Notes: a model not told the origin generated them from the sequence alone. 31,919 nucleotides of DNA from LGRD01 sp031378125 (GCA_031378125.1 JANNDW010000406.1:1-31919), one strand, 5' to 3'; positions 6,904 to 14,479 are shown, numbered from the stretch's first letter. Translations and numbers: made by a program.

Positions 6904-8577
6904 ATGTCAGCACAACCCTCTGTGAAAGTGGCCCTGGCGCAGATCAACGCCACGGTGGGCGATCTGGCGGGAAACAGCCGTCGCATCATCGAATCTTCTC
7001 GCCAGGCCTACGAGCAAGGTGCGCGCCTGGTGCTGACACCCGAGCTGAGCCTGTGTGGCTACCCGCCCGAAGACCTGCTGCTGCGCCCGGCGTTCATGCA
7101 AGCCTGCGCTCAGGCGCTGAAGGATTGCGCAGAGGCGTTGGCCGATTTGCCGGGCTTGTTCGTGGTGGTGGGGCATCCGCATCAATGGGGTGGGCGGGTT
7201 GATGTTAGGTCCAAGTCGCTGACCGTGCAGCAACGCTACAACGCCGCCTCGGTGCTCACAGGGGGACGGGTGCTGGCAACCTACTGCAAGCGTGAACTTC
7301 CGAACTACCAGGTGTTCGACGAACGCCGCTACTTTGTTTCGGGGCGCGATACGGGCCATGCCGCGGTGGTGTTCGACGTGCAAGGCCTGAAGTTCGGCCT
7401 CAGCATTTGCGAAGACGCCTGGTTCGACGAGCCGGCGCAAAGCGCCAAGGCGGCTGGGGCGCAGGTGCTGTGCGTGCTCAATGCGTCGCCGTTCCACCTG
7501 GGCAAGGTGGCAGAACGCGAAGAGCGCATGGCCGAGCGGGCGCGGGCGGCCGGGTTGGCGCTGCTGTACGCGCATTTGACGGGCGGGCAGGACGAGGTGG
7601 TGTTCGACGGTGCCTCTTTCGCCGTGGACGCCACGGGCCGTGTGGCCGCGCGCGCACCCATGTTCGAAGAGACCTTGTGGTATGTCGATGTGAGCGCCGA
7701 ATCGGTTCACGGTGACGTGACCGCGGTGCCCTGCATGGAGGCTCAGGCCTGGAGCGCCTTGGTGTCGGGCGTGCGCGACTACGTCGGCAAGAACGGCTTC
7801 CCCGGCGTGCTGATCGGCCTGAGCGGCGGCATCGATTCGGCCTTGGTGCTGGCCGTGGCGGTCGATGCGCTGGGCGCCGACAAGGTGCGAACGGTGATGA
7901 TGCCGTCGCCCTACACCGCCGACATCTCATGGATCGACGCGCGCGACATGGCGCAGCGTCTGGGGGTGCGCTACGACGAAATCTCCATCGTGCCGATGTT
8001 CGAAGCTTTTCGGGCCAGCCTGGCCGCCGAGTTCGCCGGGCGGGCTGAAGACGCGACCGAAGAAAACATCCAGGCCCGCATCCGCGGCACGCTGCTGATG
8101 GCCTTGTCGAACAAGTTCGGCTCCATCGTGCTGACCACCGGCAACAAGAGTGAAATGGCCACCGGCTATTGCACGCTGTACGGCGACATGGCCGGCGGTT
8201 TTGCGGTGATCAAGGACGTCGCCAAGACGCTGGTGTACCGCTTGGCGAGTTGGCGCAACGCCCAAGGTGCCGAGGTGATTCCGCAACGCATCATCACGCG
8301 GCCGCCCTCAGCCGAATTGCGGCCCGATCAGAAGGACCAGGACAGCTTGCCGCCCTACGAAATGCTGGACGGCATCTTGCAGCGCTACATGGAAGAAGAC
8401 CAGGGCCTGGATGAAATCATTCGGGCCGGCTACCCGGCCGCCGATGTGGAAAGGGTGACCCGGCTCATCAAGATCAACGAATACAAACGCCGCCAGTCGC
8501 CGGTGGGCATTCGCATCACGCACCGTGCGTTCGGCCGTGACTGGCGTTATCCCATCACGTCGAAATTCCGCGCTTAA
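6904..8577 (+). CDS. nadE: Glutamine-dependent NAD+ synthetase
   Basis: This enzyme makes the last step of NAD+ synthesis: it amidates nicotinic acid adenine dinucleotide with ATP, using ammonia released from glutamine. The 557-residue protein has two domains. Residues 7 to about 265 form a nitrilase-type glutaminase with catalytic triad E47 (TPELS), K129 (CKRELPN) and C169 (SICED). The synthetase domain begins near 285 with the ATP-pyrophosphatase P-loop SGGIDS at 307–312 and includes TTGNKSE and GDMAGGFAVIKDV. The start ATG is back to back with that of the divergent FemAB-like gene. glnB follows after 29 bases and is probably co-transcribed, which fits reports that PII proteins control the NadE2-type synthetase in response to nitrogen and energy state. 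Confidence 0.97.
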   Translation: MSAQPSVKVALAQINATVGDLAGNSRRIIESSRQAYEQGARLVLTPELSLCGYPPEDLLLRPAFMQACAQALKDCAEALADLPGLFVVVGHPHQWGGRVDVRSKSLTVQQRYNAASVLTGGRVLATYCKRELPNYQVFDERRYFVSGRDTGHAAVVFDVQGLKFGLSICEDAWFDEPAQSAKAAGAQVLCVLNASPFHLGKVAEREERMAERARAAGLALLYAHLTGGQDEVVFDGASFAVDATGRVAARAPMFEETLWYVDVSAESVHGDVTAVPCMEAQAWSALVSGVRDYVGKNGFPGVLIGLSGGIDSALVLAVAVDALGADKVRTVMMPSPYTADISWIDARDMAQRLGVRYDEISIVPMFEAFRASLAAEFAGRAEDATEENIQARIRGTLLMALSNKFGSIVLTTGNKSEMATGYCTLYGDMAGGFAVIKDVAKTLVYRLASWRNAQGAEVIPQRIITRPPSAELRPDQKDQDSLPPYEMLDGILQRYMEEDQGLDEIIRAGYPAADVERVTRLIKINEYKRRQSPVGIRITHRAFGRDWRYPITSKFRA

Positions 8578-8606
8578 ACTAGCCCCATTCAATCCGGGAG
8601 TCGGCC

Positions 8607-8945
8607 ATGAAACAGATCACTGCCATCGTCAAACCGTTCAAGCTCGAAGAGGTGCGCGAGGCGCTGGCCGTGGTGGGTGTGACCGGCCTGACCGTCACCG
8701 AAGTCAAGGGTTTCGGTCGCCAGAAAGGGCATACCGAGCTGTACCGCGGCGCGGAGTACGTGGTCGACTTCCTGCCCAAGGTCAAGGTGGAGGTGGTGGT
8801 CAAGGATGGCGATGTGGAGCGCTGCATCGAAGCCATCGTCAAGGCGGCCAAGACGGGCAAGATCGGCGACGGCAAGATCTTTGTCACCGCTATCGATCAG
8901 GTGGTGCGCATCCGCACCGGCGAGATCGGCGAAGACGCGGTCTGA
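8607..8945 (+). CDS. glnB: Nitrogen regulatory protein PII (GlnB type)
   Basis: PII is a small trimeric signal protein that binds ATP, ADP and 2-oxoglutarate and is uridylylated by GlnD. It controls glutamine synthetase adenylylation, NtrB and other targets. The 112-residue sequence is almost textbook. It has the T-loop YRGAEY with the uridylylation site Y51, preceded by TEVKGFGRQKGHTELY, and the C-terminal signature KTGKIGDGKIFV. GGGAG (8596–8600) lies six bases before the ATG. The gene follows nadE rather than amtB, which with the sequence favours GlnB over GlnK. It converges on the LOG gene with 23 bases between the stops and no obvious terminator there. Confidence 0.97.
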   Translation: MKQITAIVKPFKLEEVREALAVVGVTGLTVTEVKGFGRQKGHTELYRGAEYVVDFLPKVKVEVVVKDGDVERCIEAIVKAAKTGKIGDGKIFVTAIDQVVRIRTGEIGEDAV

Positions 8946-8968
8946 GGCTTTGGATCAGCTGGTCACAT

Positions 8969-9553
8969 TCAGATTTCGCGATAGTCATCGGCCCGCGTGG
9001 CCAACGGAATCAGCGCCGCCATTCGCGCCAGCAGTGCCTGCGCGTCGCTGTCGACCTGCAGCAGGGCATGCTGCGGCTCAGACACGAAGCCGTGCAGGAC
9101 AGTCTGTTGCATGAACGCCAGCAAGCCGTCGTAATAGCCTTCGACGTTGAGCAGGCCCAGCGGCTTGTCGTGGTAGCCCAGTTGGCGCCAGGTCCACACC
9201 TCAAACAGTTCTTCAAAGGTGCCGATGCCGCCCGGCAGAGCCACGAAGGCATCGCTGCGTTCGGCCATCATCAACTTTCTCTCGTGCATGGTGGCCACCA
9301 CATGCAGTTCGGTCAGGCTTTGATGACCGAGCTCTCGTTCCATCAGCGACTGCGGGATCACGCCGAGCACCGGTGCGCCGGCGGCGATGGCAGCGTCGGC
9401 CACCACCCCCATCAAACCCGCCCGGCCGCCGCCATAGACCAGCCGCCAGCCCAAGCGTCCAATCTCCGTTCCGATCGCCTTGGCTGCCGCCGCATAAGCG
9501 GCTGAGGCACCGGATCGAGAGCCGCAGTAGACGCACAGGGACAGTGTGCCCAT
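8969..9553 (-). CDS. LOG family protein (TIGR00730; nucleoside 5'-monophosphate phosphoribohydrolase type)
   Basis: The family member LONELY GUY releases free cytokinin bases from their ribotides. Bacterial relatives are mostly annotated by homology and may act on nucleotides in general. The 194-residue protein has the dinucleotide-like GGGRAGLMG (41–49), the basic pair in MHERK (R92) and the defining PGGIGTFEE (107–115). It is short and without lysine decarboxylase features, despite the old family name. The ATG at 9553 gives a start typical of the family (MGTLSLCVYCGS). A GTG at 9565 overlaps the dgkA stop as GTGA and could couple translation. It is the last gene of the minus-strand run that starts with the sigma factor. 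Confidence 0.9.
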   Translation of the reverse strand: MGTLSLCVYCGSRSGASAAYAAAAKAIGTEIGRLGWRLVYGGGRAGLMGVVADAAIAAGAPVLGVIPQSLMERELGHQSLTELHVVATMHERKLMMAERSDAFVALPGGIGTFEELFEVWTWRQLGYHDKPLGLLNVEGYYDGLLAFMQQTVLHGFVSEPQHALLQVDSDAQALLARMAALIPLATRADDYREI

Positions 9554-9561
9554 CGTGCCCG

Positions 9562-9942
9562 TCACGCGAAGAGGCGGTGCCACAAGGCCGCCAGCCAGAC
9601 ACCCGCGCACAGCAGCACGGACAGAAACACGGCGGCGCTGGCCAGGTCTTTGGCGCGTTTGGACAGGTCGTGCATCTCGAAAGACACACGATCGATGGCC
9701 GCTTCGATCCCGGAGTTGAGCAGCTCCACGATCAACAGCTGCATCACCGCGCCGATCAGCAGCGCCACTTCGACCCAATTGCGACCGACCCAGAACGACA
9801 AGGGCACCAAAACGACCGCGAGCCAGAACTCCTGTCGAAAGGCGCTCTCTCCGCGATACGCCTGGCTCAAACCGCTCAGCGAATAGCCTGCCGCGTGAAC
9901 CAGCCGGTCGATCCCGGTGCGCCCTTTGTGCGGATTTGTCAT
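9562..9942 (-). CDS. dgkA: Diacylglycerol kinase (prokaryotic DgkA)
   Basis: This small three-helix membrane enzyme phosphorylates diacylglycerol with ATP, returning it to phosphatidic acid for phospholipid synthesis. The 126 residues match the E. coli enzyme with a constant offset of four: E32, E73, N76, E80, K98 and D99 correspond to E28, E69, N72, E76, K94 and D95. Conserved segments are ESAFRQE, ELLNSGIEAAIDR and KRAKDLASAAV. The ATG at 9942 gives MTNPHKGRTGIDRL, the usual amphipathic start. The longer open frame upstream overlaps the RDD gene and does not look like protein. It is 28 bases downstream of the RDD gene in a probable operon. Confidence 0.95.
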   Translation of the reverse strand: MTNPHKGRTGIDRLVHAAGYSLSGLSQAYRGESAFRQEFWLAVVLVPLSFWVGRNWVEVALLIGAVMQLLIVELLNSGIEAAIDRVSFEMHDLSKRAKDLASAAVFLSVLLCAGVWLAALWHRLFA

Positions 9943-9970
9943 GAGCACGGATTGTGCCCTGCCGGCGCCA

Positions 9971-10498
9971 TCAAGCCCCCTGGTGCGGCTGGCTGCTGAC
10001 GAGCCGTGTGCCGCAGACGGCGTCGTGCCAGAACTGCCGCTCGGGGTGAAGGCGCGACAAGGCGGCATAGGCCGCCACGCCGGCGAGCAGCAGCCCGAGA
10101 ATCGCCGCCAGGCTGTGCAGGCCCGACAGGGACAAGGCGGCGAGCGAGGGCAGGAACCAGAGCCAGCTCAGCAGGTAGCGCAGCAGCGCCCTGGGTTGCG
10201 ACACGGGCTTTGCATCCCGGGCAACGAGCCGAATGTGCCAGGCTTTCATCGCCACAGTCTGCCCGCCGCGTGACCAGAACCATGTGAAGTAGATGCCCAG
10301 CACGACGAACAGGAAAGCCTGCAGCGCGTGCCGCCCCAACAGAGCATGGCGTTGTTGGGTGAGGCTGGAGAACAGGTAGCCCGCGATCATCAGCACGCCG
10401 AACAGCAGCACGCCTTCATAGACGAAGCAAGCCATGCGCCGCTTCAGGCTGGGTGCCATGAGGCCGATGACAGCGACCTCGCCCCCGGCAGAAGTCAT
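9971..10498 (-). CDS. RDD family integral membrane protein
   Basis: The 175-residue protein has hydrophobic segments near residues 25–45, 60–75, 106–125 and 127–147, and the RDD-like borders: SLKRRMACFVYEGVLLFG at the start, SRGGQTVAMKAWHIRLVARD in the middle and ERQFWHDAVCGTRLV at the end. The usual aspartate in the first helix is replaced (FVYEG), so the namesake Arg-Asp-Asp set is incomplete. RDD proteins are proposed transporters, some linked to Na+/H+ exchange; the substrate here is unknown. Its ATG overlaps the stop of the DUF3106 gene (ATGA at 10495–10498), which implies coupled translation. Confidence 0.85.
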   Translation of the reverse strand: MTSAGGEVAVIGLMAPSLKRRMACFVYEGVLLFGVLMIAGYLFSSLTQQRHALLGRHALQAFLFVVLGIYFTWFWSRGGQTVAMKAWHIRLVARDAKPVSQPRALLRYLLSWLWFLPSLAALSLSGLHSLAAILGLLLAGVAAYAALSRLHPERQFWHDAVCGTRLVSSQPHQGA

Positions 10499-11328
10499 CG
10501 GCGCTGAGTGGCCTCGGGGGCGGACGCGCCTGGCGACCGGGTGGCAGCCCCTTGCGGGCCGCGTTGCGGCAGCAGGGTCGACTTGTCGACAAAGTTCGGA
10601 CTGGCCGCAATCTTGGGCAGGCCCGTCTGCTGGTGAGGCGGGGGCACGGGCCGTTTTGAGATCAGGTTGGTTGTTGCGCCCGGCTGGGCTTGCATGACGG
10701 TGGGAGCCACGGGCCTGGGCTGGGCGGCAAAAGACGGATTCGGGACGATGTTCGACTTGGTCTGTTGCGCATCGCGCCCGCCTTTGTCACCGCGGTCGAA
10801 CCTCTCGACCTCGCGGGCGGCGTCGACGTTGCCGCGCGTTGCGGAGGGCGTCGCCCGGGCGGCCAGCTTGCGCTTTTCTTCGGGCGACAAGGACTGGTAT
10901 GCCTCCCATTGGGACTGCCGGTCTTGCGGTGCAACTTGCTTGGCCTGCTGAAAGTTCACGCGGGCTTGGCTGCGTTGCTCGGGTGTCAGTTGGGCCCACT
11001 CGGCCATGCGGGCCTGGATACGGGTCTTTTCGTCGGCCGGCAGGGCCGGAAACCGGGCGGCAATTTCAAGCCACTTCTGCTTCTGGTTGGCATTGATGCT
11101 GGCCCAGTCACGCTCAAGTGGTTTGAGGGTGGCGCGTTGCCCGGGCTGCAATTCTTGCCACCGAGCGCCTTGTTCGGAAGCAGGGGCGGCGGCCCCAGAC
11201 TGGGGCGGCGTTCTGCTTTGGGCCCCAGCCTGGGGCGCCGCGGCCAGGGCAAACGCCAGCAGCACCAGCGTGGCTGCACCACCGGCGCCAGCGAACGCTG
11301 CATTTTTCTGGAGCGCGACCGGCGTCAT
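10495..11328 (-). CDS. Exported DUF3106 domain protein of the sigma factor cluster
   Basis: The 277-residue protein starts with a signal peptide or membrane anchor (hydrophobic 17–31, possible cleavage after the AGA at 34–36). A helical DUF3106 region follows at about 57–158, with repeated phrases of the form L-x-P-x-Q-R, W-x-x-L and LTPEQR/LSPEEK. The rest, about 160–277, is a Pro/Gln/Ala-rich tail that looks disordered. The function is not established. The spaced LTPEQR motifs recall the LTxxQ motifs of the periplasmic stress proteins Spy and CpxP; this is only a resemblance. The ATG lies 12 bases after the DUF3619 stop and the gene overlaps the RDD gene by ATGA, so it belongs to the sigma factor operon. 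Confidence 0.82.
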   Translation of the reverse strand: MTPVALQKNAAFAGAGGAATLVLLAFALAAAPQAGAQSRTPPQSGAAAPASEQGARWQELQPGQRATLKPLERDWASINANQKQKWLEIAARFPALPADEKTRIQARMAEWAQLTPEQRSQARVNFQQAKQVAPQDRQSQWEAYQSLSPEEKRKLAARATPSATRGNVDAAREVERFDRGDKGGRDAQQTKSNIVPNPSFAAQPRPVAPTVMQAQPGATTNLISKRPVPPPHQQTGLPKIAASPNFVDKSTLLPQRGPQGAATRSPGASAPEATQRR

Positions 11329-11340
11329 GGCGAGCGCGGC

Positions 11341-11775
11341 TCAGTCGCGCGGCGTCTTGAGAAACTCGACGAAGCCCGGATCGCTGTAGGCATTGGGCGG
11401 CACATCGTCGGCCAGCAGCGCCGCGTCGATTTCGGCCGCTGCGGTGATTTGCTCGTCCAGATGCGACTGCTGAATCAACACCAACCCGGCCAGCAAGGCG
11501 ATGAGCGGCAGCGCCGAACCAAGCTTGATCCACCACCCGCCGCCCAGTATTGCGGCGCCGGCCGCCGTGACCGCCGACCTGGACGGGGCGGCTTGGGCGG
11601 CGCGGGCTTGCCGGGCGCGTTCCAGCGCTTGTTCGCGGCTGATGCGCAGACGTTCGTTCACGTCCGGCCCAATCTGTCGGGCATGTTCACTCAAACGCGC
11701 TGCAATACGAAGCGCAAATCGCGATTCGAGGGCATCGTTTCCGGCAACAGAGTGGTTTTTGTTGAGCTTGTTCAC
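11341..11775 (-). CDS. DUF3619 single-pass membrane protein, candidate anti-sigma factor
   Basis: With the GTG start at 11775 the product has 144 residues. Residues 1–80 form a charged, mostly helical cytoplasmic-looking part (ALESRFALRIAARLSEHARQI), then comes one transmembrane helix at about 85–103, then a short acidic outer tail (ADDVPPNAYSDPGFVEFLK). The GTG overlaps the sigma factor stop as GTGA (11772–11775). This coupling, one TM helix and adjacency to an ECF sigma factor are the usual layout of an anti-sigma factor, so that role is inferred. I see no zinc anti-sigma motif (HxxxCxxC). A longer open frame runs upstream into the sigma gene, but it is not supported by overlap logic or by family length. 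Confidence 0.8.
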   Translation of the reverse strand: MNKLNKNHSVAGNDALESRFALRIAARLSEHARQIGPDVNERLRISREQALERARQARAAQAAPSRSAVTAAGAAILGGGWWIKLGSALPLIALLAGLVLIQQSHLDEQITAAAEIDAALLADDVPPNAYSDPGFVEFLKTPRD

Positions 11776-12338
11776 AGTGAAATTCCCTTGGTCTTCAGGG
11801 CTTTTGCCAAGGCATGCACCGCGCGCGAGCAATGCGTCTTGACGCTTCCCTCCGAGCACCCCATTGCAGCGGCAGTCTCGGCGACATCAAATTCCTCCCA
11901 GTAACGCAGCAGAAAGGCTTCACGTTGACGCGTCGGCAGCAGTGCCACCTCGGAATCAATCGCTAGCAAGATTTGTGACCGCGAAACCAGGTCCGCCGCG
12001 CTTTCTGATTCGGCGGACCCGCCTTGCGCCTCCAGAATTTCGAGGATATCGAAATCCCCGTCTTCCCCGTGGCCTTCGAAGTCCGAGAAGTTCTTCAGAA
12101 CCCCATTGCGGACCTTTTGGCGGCGGAACCAATCCATCGTGGCGTTGGAAAGGATCCGTTGAAACAACAGCGGAAGTTCCGCTGGCGGCCGGTCGTTGTA
12201 CTTTTCGGCCAGCCGAATCATTGTGTCCTGCACGATGTCCAGCGCCGCATCATCGTCACGCACGGCATACACCGCGCGCTTGAAGGCACGCTTTTCGACA
12301 CTCTTGAGGAAGTCGGAGAGTTCTTTGTCTGTTGCCAA
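11772..12338 (-). CDS. ECF-type RNA polymerase sigma factor
   Basis: The 188-residue protein has the two domains of a group 4 sigma factor. Region 2 covers about 14–75, with DIVQDTMIRLAEK and the -10 recognition part DWFRRQK. An acidic linker (about 84–112) follows. Region 4 covers about 122–182 with the helix-turn-helix DVAETAAAMGCSEGSVKTHC. The start is a TTG at 12338: an in-frame TGA stop lies just upstream, no ATG or GTG occurs before the conserved region, and GAGG sits about ten bases before it. The sigma gene leads a run in which it overlaps DUF3619 by four bases, suggesting co-expression with its regulator. Target promoters are not visible; such operons are commonly self-regulated. Confidence 0.92.
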   Translation of the reverse strand: MATDKELSDFLKSVEKRAFKRAVYAVRDDDAALDIVQDTMIRLAEKYNDRPPAELPLLFQRILSNATMDWFRRQKVRNGVLKNFSDFEGHGEDGDFDILEILEAQGGSAESESAADLVSRSQILLAIDSEVALLPTRQREAFLLRYWEEFDVAETAAAMGCSEGSVKTHCSRAVHALAKALKTKGISL

Positions 12339-12436
12339 GGGAAGGGCGCCTCAGGCCGCAGCCCGGAAAGACCGGCAGGATTATCTCATTCAGCTTTGGG
12401 TCGCAAACCAGGCCCTCCGGGCGCCAGGCATCCAGT

Positions 12437-12445
12437 GACATAATC
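12437..12445 (+). promoter_or_regulatory. Probable -10 region for ilvB and its leader
   Basis: GACATAATC, with CATAAT at 12439–12444, repeats the element seen before nadE and clpP. It would give an ilvB leader of roughly 140 bases. The leader contains a short open frame (12502–12612) that overlaps the ilvB start but is not rich in Ile, Val or Leu codons. I see no convincing attenuator hairpin. The region up to the sigma factor start (12339–12436) shows nothing else I can name. Confidence 0.4.
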
Positions 12446-12592
12446 CTCATTTGCACAACAGATCGGTCATCTGCCGCACGCCCAACGCGGGTTCCTGGCG
12501 AATGACACAACAGGTACCACACCGGCCTCACGAGGGTTTGGAGAGGTGCACCGATGGTTTTTCGTTAGAGAAATTCACAAAGGTTCTTGAAA

Positions 12593-14365
12593 ATGGACAT
12601 GTCCGCCGCTGACGTCAAGCGTGCCGCCCAGGCACAGCCGCACTCCGCCACCCACGAGCCGAACGGCTCTGAAATCCTCGTACGAAGCTTGCAGGCCGAA
12701 GGCGTCAAGTTCCTCTGGGGCTACCCCGGCGGCGCGGTGCTTTACATCTACGACGCCCTCTACAAACAAGACACCATTGAGCATGTCTTGGTGCGCCACG
12801 AGCAGGCCGCCGTTCACGCGGCCGACGGCTACGCGCGAGCCACCGGTGAAGTCGGGGTCGCGCTGGTCACCTCCGGGCCCGGGGTGACCAATGCCGTCAC
12901 GGGCATCGCCACGGCTTACATGGATTCGATTCCGATGGTCATCATCACCGGACAGGTGCCGACGCCGGCGATCGGGCTCGACGCGTTCCAGGAGTGCGAC
13001 ACCGTGGGCATCACCCGCCCGATCGTCAAGCACAACTTCCTGGTGAAAGATGTCCGCGATCTGGCGATGACCATGAAGAAGGCATTTCACATCGCCCGCA
13101 CCGGCCGGCCCGGGCCGGTGGTTGTCGATGTGCCCAAGGATGTCTCGCTGAAGACGGCGCCCTTTCACTACCCGGCGGCAGTGGAGATGCGCTCCTACAA
13201 CCCGGTGCGCAAGGGCCACGGCGGGCAGATACGCAAGGCGGTGCAGTTGCTGCTCGGCGCCAAACGGCCCTACATCTATACCGGCGGCGGCGTGATCCTG
13301 GGCAACGCCTCGGTGGAGTTGCGTGAACTGGTCAACCTGCTGGGCTACCCCTGCACCAACACCTTGATGGGTCTGGGCGCGTACCCGGCCAGCGACCCCA
13401 AGTTCCTGGGCATGCTGGGCATGCACGGGACCTATGAGGCCAACATGACCATGCAGAGTTGCGACGTTCTGCTGGCGGTGGGGGCAAGGTTCGATGACCG
13501 TGTGATTGGCAACCCCAAACACTTTGCTTCGGTGGAGCGAAAGATCATTCACGTCGATATCGACCCGTCGTCGATCTCCAAGCGCGTCAAGGTCGACATT
13601 CCCATCGTCGGCGACGTCAAGGATGTGCTGCACGAACTGATCGTGCAAATCAAGGAAGCCCAGGCCCGTCCCGACGCAGCGGCCTTGTCCGCGTGGTGGG
13701 GCCAGATCAACGAGTGGCGCAAGCGCGAATGCCTGCAATACAAGAACAGCAGCGACGTCATCAAGCCGCAGTACGTGGTCGAGAAGCTGTGGGAGTTGAC
13801 CAAAAACAGCGACGCCTACATCACCTCCGACGTCGGCCAGCACCAGATGTGGGCGGCGCAGTACTACCGCTTTGACCAGCCGCGGCGCTGGATCAATTCG
13901 GGCGGTCTGGGCACCATGGGGGTCGGCCTTCCCTACGCGATGGGCATCAAGCTCGCCAAGCCGGACGCAGATGTGTTTTGCGTCACCGGAGAAGGCTCGA
14001 TCCAGATGTGCATTCAGGAGCTGTCCACCTGCTTGCAGTACAAGACGCCGGTCAAGATCATTTCGTTGAACAACCGCTACCTGGGCATGGTGCGGCAATG
14101 GCAGCAGATCGACTATGGCGGCCGCTATTCGCACAGCTACATGGACGCGCTGCCTGATTTCGTCAAGCTGGCCGAGGCCTATGGCCATGTCGGCATCAAG
14201 ATCGAAAAGCCGGGCGAAGTAGAGCCCGCCCTGCGCGAGGCCATCCGGCTGAAAGACCGGACCGTGTTCCTTGACATCCGCACCGACCCGACCGAGAACG
14301 TCTGGCCGATGGTCAAGGCGGGGCAGGGCATCTCCGAGATGCTGTTGGGGTCCGAAGACCTCTGA
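12593..14365 (+). CDS. ilvB: Acetolactate synthase, large catalytic subunit
   Basis: This TPP- and FAD-dependent enzyme condenses two pyruvates to acetolactate, or pyruvate with 2-oxobutyrate, at the entry to valine, leucine and isoleucine synthesis. The 590-residue protein has the three-domain TPP-enzyme layout. Its catalytic glutamate is E70 (VRHEQAAVHAADGYARATG), and the TPP/Mg2+ motif begins GEGS at 466–469 and ends LNN at 492–494. The second position of that motif is Glu rather than the common Asp, with the surrounding QMCIQELSTCLQY otherwise normal. The ATG at 12593 has AAAGG nine bases upstream; a TTG at 12587 and an ATG at 12599 are in frame. The regulatory subunit ilvH follows after an unusually long 159-base spacer. 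Confidence 0.97.
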   Translation: MDMSAADVKRAAQAQPHSATHEPNGSEILVRSLQAEGVKFLWGYPGGAVLYIYDALYKQDTIEHVLVRHEQAAVHAADGYARATGEVGVALVTSGPGVTNAVTGIATAYMDSIPMVIITGQVPTPAIGLDAFQECDTVGITRPIVKHNFLVKDVRDLAMTMKKAFHIARTGRPGPVVVDVPKDVSLKTAPFHYPAAVEMRSYNPVRKGHGGQIRKAVQLLLGAKRPYIYTGGGVILGNASVELRELVNLLGYPCTNTLMGLGAYPASDPKFLGMLGMHGTYEANMTMQSCDVLLAVGARFDDRVIGNPKHFASVERKIIHVDIDPSSISKRVKVDIPIVGDVKDVLHELIVQIKEAQARPDAAALSAWWGQINEWRKRECLQYKNSSDVIKPQYVVEKLWELTKNSDAYITSDVGQHQMWAAQYYRFDQPRRWINSGGLGTMGVGLPYAMGIKLAKPDADVFCVTGEGSIQMCIQELSTCLQYKTPVKIISLNNRYLGMVRQWQQIDYGGRYSHSYMDALPDFVKLAEAYGHVGIKIEKPGEVEPALREAIRLKDRTVFLDIRTDPTENVWPMVKAGQGISEMLLGSEDL

Positions 14366-14387
14366 TGCGTTGAACGCGGGCACCGAG

Positions 14388-14407
14388 TCGGGCGTTACCG
14401 CGCCCGA
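14388..14407 (+). other. Hairpin 1 in the ilvB–ilvH spacer (loop TTACCG)
   Basis: TCGGGCG (14388–14394) and CGCCCGA (14401–14407) form a perfect 7-bp stem around TTACCG, extendable by a G·U pair. It lies 22 bases after the ilvB stop. There is no U-run after it, so it is not a classical terminator. It may act in mRNA processing or stability. Confidence 0.5.
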
Positions 14408-14479
14408 TCCGAGGTCGGCGAACAACGCAAACGAACTACGGCAAATTCACTTCAAACCGTTCAATCAGCGTGGCCAAAG

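Noticed and set aside
8969..9553. Lysine decarboxylase (old family label of LOG proteins)
   Set aside because: There is no PLP lysine or decarboxylase fold. PGGIGTFEE is the LOG phosphoribohydrolase motif.
12520..12562. Possible attenuator hairpin before ilvB (CCTC/GAGG plus TTTTT)
   Set aside because: The stem is only four bases with a long loop and bulges, so it is not a credible terminator.
12502..12612. Short ORF in the ilvB leader that overlaps the ilvB start
   Set aside because: It contains only a few Val/Leu codons, spread out, no Ile codon, no ribosome site and no terminator hairpin after it. This is not enough to call an ilv leader peptide.
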